This document shows, in pieces, positions 1-8,785 of a DNA stretch of 20,658 nucleotides. Source of the stretch: Polyrhizophydium stewartii (lineage: Eukaryota; Chytridiomycota; Chytridiomycetes; Rhizophydiales); contig JADGIZ010000186.1 in NCBI GenBank assembly GCA_027604665.1, positions 1-20,658 on the forward strand. The letters are read 5' to 3'. The notes below the pieces were generated by a model. The model ran no database searches. It saw only the letters and a program-made list of their open reading frames with translations, and was not told the DNA's origin. Numbering within the stretch: position 1 is the stretch's first letter; each line of letters starts with the position of its first letter. Position numbers and translations under genes: made by a program.

Positions 1-2152
1 CTGCGGAGCCCTCCCTCGGTGCACGCGACCGGCCCAACCCGTGGACACCCGCTGACACACGTGCTCCCTGCAGCTCGGTGCCCCGCGGTCCGCCACCCCG
101 CAGTTCCTTGGCCAGGCCGCCGGCCCGCCGCGCGCAGGCACGCCCCAGCAGGGGCCTCCACCTGCGCGCGCCGCAACGCCCCAGATGGATATGTTCCGTC
201 AGCAGCAGTCGCAGCAACTGGCGTCCCAGGGCTTCGCCAACGGAAGCCGCTTGCAGGCAGACGGCAAGGCGTCCCTTGACACTCTCATGTCCGACCTAGG
301 CAACTTGATGTCCAACGTGCGTCGCATCTAGGCGCCGCCCGAAATGCCCCGTATGGTTTCGCCCCTTCGTGCTGACGTTGCGGCCAGCCTGACCTCGCAG
401 ACGATGCATCGCGGGCACTGATTCAGTCTCTCAAGGTTCGCATCGCCGAGCTCGAGGACCAGATTGAGGTGCGCATTCACTTTGGATCCCGCCCTCGATC
501 CAATGGCAGAGCTTCTAACAGCAGCATTGCGCGTGCAGAACGAGCGTGTCGCACACGCAAGGAGTCTGGCAGAGGCAGAGGCCGCAACACAGCGGGAGCA
601 GCAAAAGTTCAAGGAGCTCGACAAAAAGTACAACGATTTGTTCTCGGACAACCAGCACCTCCGTCAGGACTACGCGAGCCTACAGGATGACTACAACGAG
701 CAGCAGCAGGTCTGGAACATACGACCTCGCTTCGCGTTGGAATTCTGCGCTGACTCGGCCGCGCTCCGCATGCATGGCACGCACCCAGATTGCGGCCGAC
801 ATTCGCTCAGAAGCAACGAATCTCCTTGAAGAAATCAAGGCGTTGTCAAAAAAGAACGAGGAACTCAAGGACCAGAATGACATCCAGATGGAAACCATCC
901 GGCGACTCCGCGACGAGGTGCGTATCAATGACCTCCAGGCCCTGTCTCTGCGCGCTTTCTGATCCATCGTGCCCCGAACAGATTGCAGGTCTTCAGAAGT
1001 CGCAGCAACCGCGCCAGAACGGCTACGGAAACGGCTCCGGACAGCAAGACGCGCAGTCCCGCGGCGCTCCCGACGCCGACGCGCCGCCGCCCTCGTACTC
1101 AGGCCAGATGCGCAAGAACGTCAACATCGACTACGAACAGGACGACATCATTGACGCCGGCATTATTGGCATGCAGTTTGTCGAGTCCTACCGTTCAGCC
1201 GTCGCGGATCTCATCCGCGCGTCCAGGTGCGCCGTGCCGTTGTTGCTGGATTTGCTCGAGACACCTGCGCTCCGCTGACTGGGCCCGACTGAAGGAGCGA
1301 GACGCCGACGAGCGTGCTGGTCGCCATGAAGGGAATCGTGATTGCGTGCCGCAGCATCACCGAGGACTCGGAGGCATACGAGAACAACCCCGACTGCGGC
1401 CTGGACGACTACGAGCGCAGCGAGCTCATTGACGTCAAGAACAAGCTCTCCATGTCGCTCACCAACCAAATGGGAATCGCCAAGGAGCTGGCCACGAATT
1501 TCAGCAGCGGCACCGTCTCGTCCCTCGAGGCGGCCACGGCCGACCTCTCGGCGACCATTGTTGAGCTACTGCACATCTACCAGCGCCACACCGGGCTTTC
1601 CAACCCGATCGAGCGGCCGCCCGCCCAGTCAAACCCTGCGCAGCCGACTGCGGGTGACGCTCAGGGCGAAAACTACGGCATCGAGGAGCTCAAGGTGTTC
1701 CTCGAGCGCCAGACAGACTTGATCGTGCAGGCGATCCAGTCACTGCTTCTCGCAATGCGCCAGTCGTCGTCGTTTGGCCAAGATTTCATCGACACTGTCG
1801 GCACGATCACGCGTATTGTCGACAACCTCGTGCGCGTCTCGCGGGTCACGCTCGGCAAGCCCCAAGCTGCCGCGTTCCGCGACAGCAGCGAGCCGATCTT
1901 ACAAGAGCTGTCTGTGGCCAATGTCCGGCTCAACGAGCTAGGCGAGGCCATGGTCGCCTCGCCGCAGAGTAAGACGCTAAAGCAAAAGATTGCCAGTTCG
2001 TCGTACGACATTGCCAAGGTGGGCGATGCTTGGCGGCCTGTCTGGTCCATGCGTGCATCCGTGCTGCGTATTGTTGCCTGCTCCTGCGCAACGTCCGAGG
2101 CTGACACGACCAACTGCAGTTTGTCAAGGAGCTGATCAGCCTGATCGAGTGA
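1..2152 (+). CDS. SPA2: Spa2-like polarisome scaffold, C-terminal 517 residues (5' end outside window)
   Basis: Scaffold that gathers formin, MAPK-cascade and Rab-GAP partners at growing tips (family knowledge). Exons placed: 74-316, 427-468, 539-709, 789-917, 997-1226, 1313-2018 and 2120-2152 (TGA). Phases agree throughout. Bases 1-73 look like the end of an intron (gctgac branch site, ctccctgcag acceptor). Visible parts are a Gln/Pro-rich linker ending SLDTLMSDLGNLMSN, a coiled coil across exons 2-4 (AELEDQIE, KFKELDKKYNDLF, LSKKNEELKDQND), and a helical C-terminal domain with AMKGIVIACRSITEDSEAYE and LSATIVELLHIYQ. The last exon encodes only FVKELISLIE, which is typical of Spa2 C termini. 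The N-terminal Spa2-homology (GIT-like) domain would lie upstream of the window. The acceptor at 1312 was chosen by phase among several nearby AGs. The identification is firm; exact boundaries of exons 3 and 6 are less so. Confidence 0.85.
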
Positions 2153-2972
2153 AACCCGCTGTGCGACCTAGCCCGCCCGTGCCATCGACAATGCACCACG
2201 CTCCTACTCCTCCGCCTTGCTGGGCCGCCCGACGCCCTGGCAACCAGCCGACCGTCCCTTCAACCCCAGGCCCCGACAGATCCGCCCTACACTAAAATGA
2301 CCCTGCCGCACCAGCCATCTGCTGCAAGCACAACCGCTTAACGCACAGGAGCCAAACAGACACCAGTTGCAGAAACTTGGCCGCCAGCCGCCTGCATGCC
2401 CGCGTTGGACCGCCATTCCAAGAGCCTCTGATTCCGTCCCACCCAGTCGCACACATCCGTGCCCGCACCCTCGCAGATCCCACAGCACCACACCGAACCT
2501 TGACTGCGAGTACTGGCGTCCTTCGCACCCGACCCGCTTCCCGCCCGCCTGCCTCGTCCCACCTCCGCCACTTTTTCGAGCGGCCTCGTCTGCATCTCGC
2601 CCGTTCCTCCCACACGTCTGCCTGTCTGCCTGCCTGTCTGTCTGATACTTTCAACCAACTACCACACGTCCACACACCCACACATGTCGTTGCCGCCAAG
2701 CGTTTTGCCCCTGCATCTGCAGCACTTGGCCCTGGCTTTTTTTGGCCGCACCTTGTCCGGCACTTCAACACGCCCAACCGCCCAATCCATCCGGCCTGTT
2801 CGCACTTTCCTGCTGCATCTCGCAAAAGACACTCCCTTATGTTGCGCTTGCTTTGGCTACGGCCTGTGATCCGATGCAGCGTCGCACAGTGCGATGCTGG
2901 GTCGCGAGAGTGTCTAGAACCGAGCGGATGCGTGCCGAGACAAAGCCTGATTTCATTCCGCTGCTCCGCTTG
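2153..2972. other. Gene-free convergent spacer between SPA2 and ARL3
   Basis: These 820 bp lie between two stop codons facing each other. The + strand is rich in C and A/T and poor in G over most of its length, which keeps frames open on both strands. None of those frames resembles a protein family or shows intron-exon structure. The likely content is long 3' UTRs. It contains a YCTG tetranucleotide tract (2617-2644). No clear AATAAA is seen for either gene. Confidence 0.6.
2617..2644. repeat. YCTG tetranucleotide tract, seven units
   Basis: Seven consecutive units of TCTG or CCTG occur without interruption in the SPA2/ARL3 spacer. This is a short microsatellite with no evident function. Confidence 0.85.
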
Positions 2973-4232
2973 TCACTTTTTTTGGGCGGCCTGAATGGCC
3001 CACTCCATGCCCTCGGACACGCCGTCGCCCGTTTTGGCCGAGCACGGCTGGATGTGCCATGTGCGGTCGCGGATCGAGTTGAGGTTGAGTCCTTCCGCAA
3101 TCTGGAGGGGATCATTATTGGTGGCCATGGTCGATGGAAACCCACGAGTCAGCGCATCTGAGGAGTAGAGCGTGTGGAAGGCAGACTCGCGAGGCGGCTT
3201 GCCTCGTCGCCAGCGAGCGCATTCATCAGGTCCTGCTTGTTGGCAAACACAATTAGCGGCACTGCCGCAAGCTTTTGCTCCGTGAGCAACGTGCTGAGCT
3301 CGTCGCCTCTGCCAAACAGATGCAAGGGTCAGCCGTATCTCCTTGCGGAATCCAATCAATGGATGCGGGATTGTTGCTCACGTCTCCTCGAGCCTGCGCT
3401 TGTCGGAGCTGTCGACCACGTAGATCTGGACAAGAGCAGCCCAGGCCCGCGATATGCCGCTATCAGCTTCCTCGAGCAGGCCTGACTTGAAGCACGCATG
3501 CCGCTCTCCCCGAAATACAAACAAGCAAGCACGCACCAGCACGTCCGTGCTCTCAAAGTAGTTGCGCCAGTACGGCCGGATCGCCTGCTGCCCGCCGATA
3601 TCCCACACGTTCATCTTGATACCCTCTTGCTGAACGGTCTTGACATTAAATCCCTGCGTGGGCTTGATCTCGGAGATGTCCTCGCCCGCGAGCCGCTTGA
3701 GCAGCGACGTCTTGCCCGCGTTGTCGAGGCCGAGAAGCAGAATGCGGATCTCCTTGTCGGAGCGCTTGAGCTTGCGGAGGAGCGAGAGCAGGCCCTGCAG
3801 GTGGGACGGGGTCAAGTAAATGGGATGCGTTGTGCGTGCGTGCCGGGAAGCGGTGAGTGTGTTGGGAGCGTGGTCGTGACAACAGCTGTTGTTGGCAACA
3901 ACAACAACGACGAAGGGAAACCGGTGGCGTCCACCGAGGACAGGTGGCACACGCATGGATCCTCGCGGGAGCTGCGCATGGCGGCTGCTGTGCCCGCTGG
4001 GGCACGCGAGGCCCGCGTGGATCGCCGTGCATACGGCGCCGGCCAGATGCGCTGGAGCCATCGCACCCGCGTCGTCGCTGGGGTCGGAGCATCATGATGC
4101 TCATGAAGCTCGACAGGATCTGGGTGGCCGCGCGAGGACGTGGTGCGTCGCGACGCCGTCCGTTGGGGAGACGCAGTCACATTGCATGCCTCGGGACAGG
4201 CCGTGCGAGCAGTGCGTTGTGGCACGCACCAT
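2973..4232 (-). CDS. ARL3: ADP-ribosylation factor-like GTPase ARL3
   Basis: Small GTPase that releases lipidated cargo from PDE6D/UNC119-type carriers in the cilium or flagellum. Exons on the minus strand: 4232-4230 (ATG alone, inferred), 3794-3537, 3425-3382, 3308-3203 and 3101-2973. The product is 179 aa against 182 in human ARL3. Visible motifs are P-loop GLDNAGKTS (residues 23-31), switch I region [16 protein letters not shown] (catalytic Gln), FANKQD, and a C terminus starting [15 protein letters not shown], which is closer to ARL3 than to ARL2 or ARF. The intron at 3102-3202 uses a GC donor (GAG|gcaagc), needed to join GDE to IAEGLNL. Exon 1 is the weak point: the acceptor at 3795 leads straight into GLLSLLRKL, so a start codon ending an exon is required, and ATG|gtgcgt at 4232-4227 is the best fit. 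It gives a 435-nt intron. Confidence 0.88.
3102..3202 (-). other. GC-AG intron of ARL3
   Basis: The donor is CGAG|gcaagc, close to the GC-AG consensus, and the acceptor is cccctccag|. It joins NALAGDE to [12 protein letters not shown] exactly where human ARL3 has ASEIAEGLNL. No GT donor in the interval gives this join. Confidence 0.75.
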
Positions 4233-4345
4233 GGGCGTGTGTCTCGCGCCGAGTCACCGCCCGCCGACCGCGCCGTGTCGCCGCCGGTCCTGAGGGCGAG
4301 GCAGGCCTGGTTCGGCTGCCGGAGCCTTTGTCGCCTTCGGCTGGA
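4233..4345. promoter_or_regulatory. Putative shared promoter of ARL3 and NBS1
   Basis: If the ARL3 start at 4232 is right, only 113 bp separate the two divergent start codons. The segment would then hold both 5' UTRs and a bidirectional promoter. I see no TATA box or recognisable factor site in this GC-rich stretch. Confidence 0.4.
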
Positions 4346-7300
4346 ATGTGGGTTCTCGAGCGGCAGGACCAAGGCACGCCGCCGCCCCACACCGCCGCCT
4401 ACTCGCCCACGCCGCGAACAGCGCGGCAGGGCCATGCGTCGTCGCAGGAGCTGACATTGGCCTCCCGACGCAGAGGGCCCGCGGATTTGGCTCAAGCCAG
4501 GCTCGTCCGTGACCATCGGACGGAAAGGTTCGTGGTGGCCCACGAGAGCGACAGGCGCAGCGACAGGCCGGTGCTGACCGCCTTGGCCCGCATCCGCCGC
4601 ACGGGTGTCTCTCCCTACTCCATCGGCGAACACGGCTCCGCAGACACCGATATCGTGCTCGCGCGGCGCAACGTCAGCCGCACGCATGCCGTGCTCGTCG
4701 TTGCCCCGACCAGGCCATCCGAGTCGGTGCGGAATGCGGATAAACTGGGCGTCGCTGCCAAGACGGCATCGCTGACGCACCGCACTCTCGTTCGCACGCG
4801 CTGTCTGGGCGGACGGCTGTCCTGCCCTCGCAGGCCGACGTTGCAGCCTGGCCCGCCGTCACCATCGAGGACAAGAAGTCCACATACGGCACCTTTGTCG
4901 GCACGGCCAAGATCGCCGAGAACGCCCCTGTGCGGCTGACACACGGCCAGACGTTCCGCATCGGCAACGAGAACAACGTCTTTGTGTTCAGGTGCGGAGC
5001 TTTTGGCCGCCGATGCACCCAGATGTCGCCGGCACAGTGCTGACCCCGCCATCGCGAGCAGGCTCGTGCGCGAAAAGGTCGTTGTGTGCACATCTGGACT
5101 GCGCACCAGGGCACGGAACGAGATCCAAGCGGTTGCCGCGCAGTACGGTGCGTGCCCGTTGCCGCACGACAATCTCGTACCTGTATCGGATGCATAGCAA
5201 GCCAGCTAATCACAAGAGTGCTCAACAGACATCAAGATTGTGCCAGACTTTGGCCGCGACTGCACGCATCTGCTCATGGAGACTTTCCAGGTGACGGCCA
5301 AGGTCGTCAAGGCGCTCAGCCTCGCCAAGCCCATCATCACGCAGGCGTGGATCCGGGCGTTTGACGGCGTTGATCCGATGCAGTTCACAATGCCCGACCA
5401 TGCAAAGTGCGCCGTGTCTGATGGCTTCCGGACTGCATCAAGCATGCGCTAATTCGTCGTCCACAATCAGGTTCCTTCCGGACGCGGGAGAGATGCGCAT
5501 GTGGCGGCCGACCCAGTTCCTGCCCGACCCGCGCCGCGGCCTGCTCTTCTGCAACATCGACTTTATCGTCTTCTCTCAGGCCGAAAGGACTGCGGTGGAC
5601 GCCGTCGTGACCGCCAGCAGCGGACGCACAAGTCTGTTCGAGTTTGCAGACCCCGCAGCGCTTTCCGAGCTCGAAATCGAAGCTCTGTCCCGCATCATCG
5701 ACAATGCACCGCGCGCCATTGTCGTCTCGCCAAAGGACCCGGCGCTCGGCTCGCTGGCCGACGCAATCCGAGCGAGGATCTCTTGCGACAGCATCACGCA
5801 CGACCAGATTGCGATTGCCATCATCAACACGTCGGTCGAGTCGGTCGTCGAGGGGCACGCCAACGCAGCCCACACACAGGGTCAGATTCCGGCCGCGACG
5901 CAAGCACCTGATCGCCCACGCACTCCACCCGTGTTTGAGAGCCAGCTTGCGGACACGCAACGCATTCCACCACAGCCAGCGCGAAATCAGTCGCCGCCAG
6001 CGCCAGCACGAGATATGCCGATTGAGCCACCTGCACCCGACTTTACGCAACCGCTTGTTGAGGTCAAGCAGGAGCCCCTCGATGCACCGCGCAATGGCGG
6101 CGCGGTTGATGTCTCGAGCCCGGTTGCGGAGCCATCATCCCCCCAGTGCCCATCCCAGACTGTTCCGCCGTCGGTGCCCTTGTTCCACTCCTCAGTCGTG
6201 GGTGCCGCCGCCCCGGCCGCCCATTCACAGGATCCTGTTGCCCAGCCAGCGGCACCAGCTCGCTCCCGCCGCACGGGGCTTGAGCAGCTGCTGGCATCTC
6301 CAAAGAAGCCACCCAGGAGCTCTCCGGCAAAGAAGAAGACTGCGGCCGCCTCGACTGCAGCTTCCGATGCTCGCGAAGAATCCTCAGCCGCTGCAACCTT
6401 ACGCAGTCCAAGGAAAGCAAAGAGCAAAGCCGCCGAGCAGCCTGTGCATGTGTCCACGTCATCGCTGGACGATTTGCTGCCGACCTCGATTGTGGCCAAG
6501 ATCCGGCAAAGCGGGCGACAAACCACCGATGCTCGATCGGCACAAGAAACTCCTGAAGTGGCTGCAGCTTCGACGGCCGCGCGGCGTGGCCGCCGACGTC
6601 TTGCCGACGACTTACTCGACGACATGATGAACGATGTCGGCGCCGACGCTGGTGCAGCTGCTGAGCCCGAGCGCAGACAGGAGCTTGATGCCGAGCCTTT
6701 ACATGAGATGGACGCTGAGGTGCATGCGCCAGATGCTGCGACGGAGAACGCAGCCCCGATGGAGCAGGACGGGCCGGATCTGGAACCCAAGCAAGAGCAC
6801 GATGTGCCGCCGCCGCTTGCTCAATATGGCTTGCCCATGCCCTCAGCGGAGCATGTGGCTCCACCGCAGCGTCGCAAGCGCACACGCGGGCTCGATCTGA
6901 TCGACATGATCATCGAGGAGACGGCCATGCCGGCGATTCAGCCTCCGTCGCAGCACAGCGCTCGCTCTGCCTCGATGCAGTCGGTGCGCGAGCCGGTCCG
7001 CTCGAACGGTATTGAGCGCTTTTTGGCTTTTGAGGACTCGCAACCGCAGGACGGAGCTGCAGCACGGTCCCAGGCGCCGATTGGATCTCAGGTTGGCAAG
7101 ACCACGTCGCTCGCTCAGCGGCTTGGGATTGCGGCCGAGTCGGCTCCGCCTTCGCAGCCGGCGCCGCCTGCGCCAGCCGCGGCCGACATGATCGAAGCGC
7201 GGGCAGCCCAAGAGTCCGATCGAGGCCGTCGGGCTCATGGCGAGGCGCACCACGAGACCATCGAGGCGCCGCATCGTCGCGCGCGGTTACTCGACGCTCA

Positions 7301-7718
7301 TGCCGGCGCACCGGTGCACGGCGCTGCCGATATCGTCAAAGACGAGAAGCAGCCGCACCGGATCATGAGCGAGTCGCGCATCCGCAGCCTGGTGGCGCAG
7401 ATGGCCGCCACGCGCAAGCGAGCCAAGGCAGAGGAGCGGCGGCGTGACGAGATGGCAGCGCCGCTGGGCATCAAAGGCTCGGCCGACCAGGGAGCGAATA
7501 ATGGCGACGATGGCGACTCGAATGTTGTTGTCGTCCTCGAGTTTGATCTTTCCGAGAAGGACAGCAAGCAGCCGGTCAAGAATGAGGTGGCTGCCGGACA
7601 CAACGGCGGCGGCAGCCAGGAGCCGCCCAACTACAAGCGGTTCCGAAAGAACACTCTGGGCGGGAGCGCACGGCAGTACCGCAAGCCACCCGAGATCACC
7701 GAGTTCTTCATCGACTGA
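4346..7718 (+). CDS. NBS1: Nibrin/Nbs1, regulatory subunit of the Mre11-Rad50-Nbs1 complex
   Basis: Nuclear DNA double-strand-break sensor that brings Mre11-Rad50 and Tel1/ATM to breaks. Exons: 4346-4373, 4474-4527, 4644-4726, 4834-4991, 5062-5147, 5229-5406 and 5471-7718, giving 944 aa. The start MWVLE is the family hallmark. An FHA domain (about residues 12-107) carries GRK at 25-27, NVSRTHA (S39, H42) and STYGTFV. BRCT1 (about 109-190) includes PDFGRDCTHLLM and KPIITQAWIRAF. BRCT2 follows from MWRPTQFLPD and LLFCNIDFIVF. Roughly residues 330-840 are low-complexity and probably disordered. Near the C terminus NYKRFRKN (916-923) matches the Mre11-binding NFKxFxK motif, and the end, EITEFFID, may be the Tel1-binding acidic/aromatic tail. 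Intron 1 appears to be GC-AG (CAAG|gcacgc). Human NBN is 754 aa, so the linker is long here. Confidence 0.92.
4374..4473 (+). other. GC-AG intron 1 of NBS1
   Basis: Between MWVLERQDQ and GPRIWLKPG the frame shifts and no GT donor has the right phase. The GC donor CAAG|gcacgc and acceptor ccgacgcag| restore the phase (split codon G|AG, Glu10) and produce a fungal-type Nbs1 N terminus. The family alignment supports this intron; transcripts would settle it. Confidence 0.65.
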
Positions 7719-7727
7719 GTCTGCCTC

Positions 7728-7733
7728 AATAAA
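7728..7733 (+). terminator. AATAAA polyadenylation signal of NBS1
   Basis: A perfect AATAAA begins 10 nt after the NBS1 stop codon and 81 bp before the next gene's start codon. That is consistent with a very short 3' UTR. Confidence 0.6.
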
Positions 7734-7813
7734 CAAAGCCTTTTCCTGTGCCAGACTTCGGCCGCTGCAGTCGTGGCGTGGCCTGGAGGTGTTGCTTGAT
7801 CCCGGCAATTGTG

Positions 7814-8731
7814 ATGGACTTTCCTTGTTTCATGAACACTGACGCGCAAGGAGGTCGCGGCGGCAGACGCGAGCGCGGGGCGGGCCGCCGCGGCGGCCCC
7901 CCGGTCCATCCGCAGCACCAGACCAAGAAGCGCCTTCAGCAGGCTCAGCAGGCTCAGCAGGCTCAGCAACAGCAGCAGCAGCAGCAGCCGCTGCCCATCC
8001 AGCAGGCGCTCTCGCAGCACCCGGAAAGGCATGGGAGCGATCCACCGAGCTGCCGCACACGGGGGCCGCTGACACCCCCGGCGCCTGCAGCGAGATGATC
8101 CTCGGCGTCATTGAGACGGGCGGTGCGCTCCCGCGCAAGCGCACCCGTGCCGACCAGCCGCAGGAGAGGTGTGCTCGCTTGCTCGTGACGACCGGCTTGC
8201 GTCGCCTCTGCTGAACCAAGGGCGGGCAGCGCCGTCCAAGGCGGGATCCTGCAGTCGGCGCTCGAGATCCCCAACGGCCCGTTCTCCGAGTCGTACATCG
8301 ACTCGCAGATGGCCAAGCCGATTCCAAAGAACCTCAGTACCATCCAGGCGGTGAGCGCCGCGGCGGCGTGCTGCGGGTGCCGCTGAGCGAGCGACGGGCA
8401 CAGTCTGACCAACCAGCGGCGGGATGCGTGCACGATTGGACCCTGCGAGCAGACTGCGCAGGCGCAGCGCCAGCAGCGCGAGCGGGAGCAGGAGGCCGAG
8501 CGCATGCTCGTCGAGGCTCAGAACACCACGACGGCGCACTGGGTCGCCAACCCGTCGTCGGTGTACGGCAACTCGATCTTGATCGCGCTGCCGTCGCAGC
8601 GCCGCGAGACCATCTCGCCCGCGACGGCGGCATATCCCGCAATGCCCGGCGCCGCTGCCCCCATGCGTGGGGCCTCGAGCGTGGTCCCCGAGACAATCCA
8701 CGACCTGGTCATGAAGATCCGCCAGCGGTAG
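7814..8731 (+). CDS. Unrecognised Gln-rich, probably disordered protein
   Basis: I do not recognise this protein. Exons: 7814-8028, 8091-8168, 8221-8350 and 8453-8731, giving 233 aa with consistent phases. ATG 7814 has G at -3 and +4; an in-frame ATG at 7832 is an alternative. The N terminus is Gly/Arg-rich (GGRGGRRERGAGRRGGPP, RGG-like), followed by a Gln/Ala tract encoded by CAG repeats. Next come a basic patch (PRKRTRADQ), the segment ALEIPNGPFSESYIDSQMAK, and a short charged helix (QRQQREREQEAERML). The tail contains NSILIALPSQRRETISP and ends VPETIHDLVMKIRQR. No signal peptide or membrane segment is seen. RGG, poly-Gln and a basic cluster would suit a nuclear or RNA-associated protein, but that is inference. 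The first intron (8029-8090) would be GC-AG. Confidence 0.6.
7937..7987 (+). repeat. CAG/CAGCAGGCT microsatellite coding for a Gln/Ala tract
   Basis: Three copies of the 9-mer CAGCAGGCT are followed by a run of CAG/CAA triplets, all in frame with the unrecognised gene, so the repeat encodes QQA units and then poly-Gln. Length variation between strains is likely. Confidence 0.85.
8029..8090 (+). other. GC-AG intron 1 of the Gln-rich gene
   Basis: The boundaries are AAAG|gcatgg at the donor and gcgcctgcag| at the acceptor, with a gctgac branch-like site about 20 nt before the acceptor. The 62-nt length is typical here. Splicing avoids the in-frame stop reached by read-through and joins HPES to EMILGVIETGG. 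There is no family alignment to back the join. Confidence 0.5.
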
Positions 8732-8738
8732 GAGGACG

Positions 8739-8744
8739 ATTAAA
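8739..8744 (+). terminator. ATTAAA polyadenylation-signal variant
   Basis: ATTAAA starts 8 nt after the stop codon of the Gln-rich gene, within the 54-bp gap before the next start codon. It is the only polyadenylation-like hexamer in that gap. Confidence 0.35.
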
Positions 8745-8785
8745 GCTCATCTCGGTTTTGTGGCGAACTTGCTTCTCATCCGTCC

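Noticed and set aside
2377..2994. 205-aa open frame on + strand, and 177-aa frame on - strand, in the SPA2/ARL3 spacer
   Set aside because: Composition follows the C-rich strand, no motif or intron signal is seen, and the + frame runs into the ARL3 3' coding end. Skewed base composition explains the lack of stops.
3812..4939. Open frames of 322 aa (-) and 360 aa (+) across the ARL3/NBS1 boundary
   Set aside because: They are rich in Arg, Pro, Ala and Ser, match no family and run across the homology-supported exons of both genes. They are GC-driven shadow frames.
5385..7311. Several long frames overlapping the last NBS1 exon
   Set aside because: They are alternative-frame shadows of the long NBS1 linker, whose own frame ends in a conserved Mre11-binding motif.
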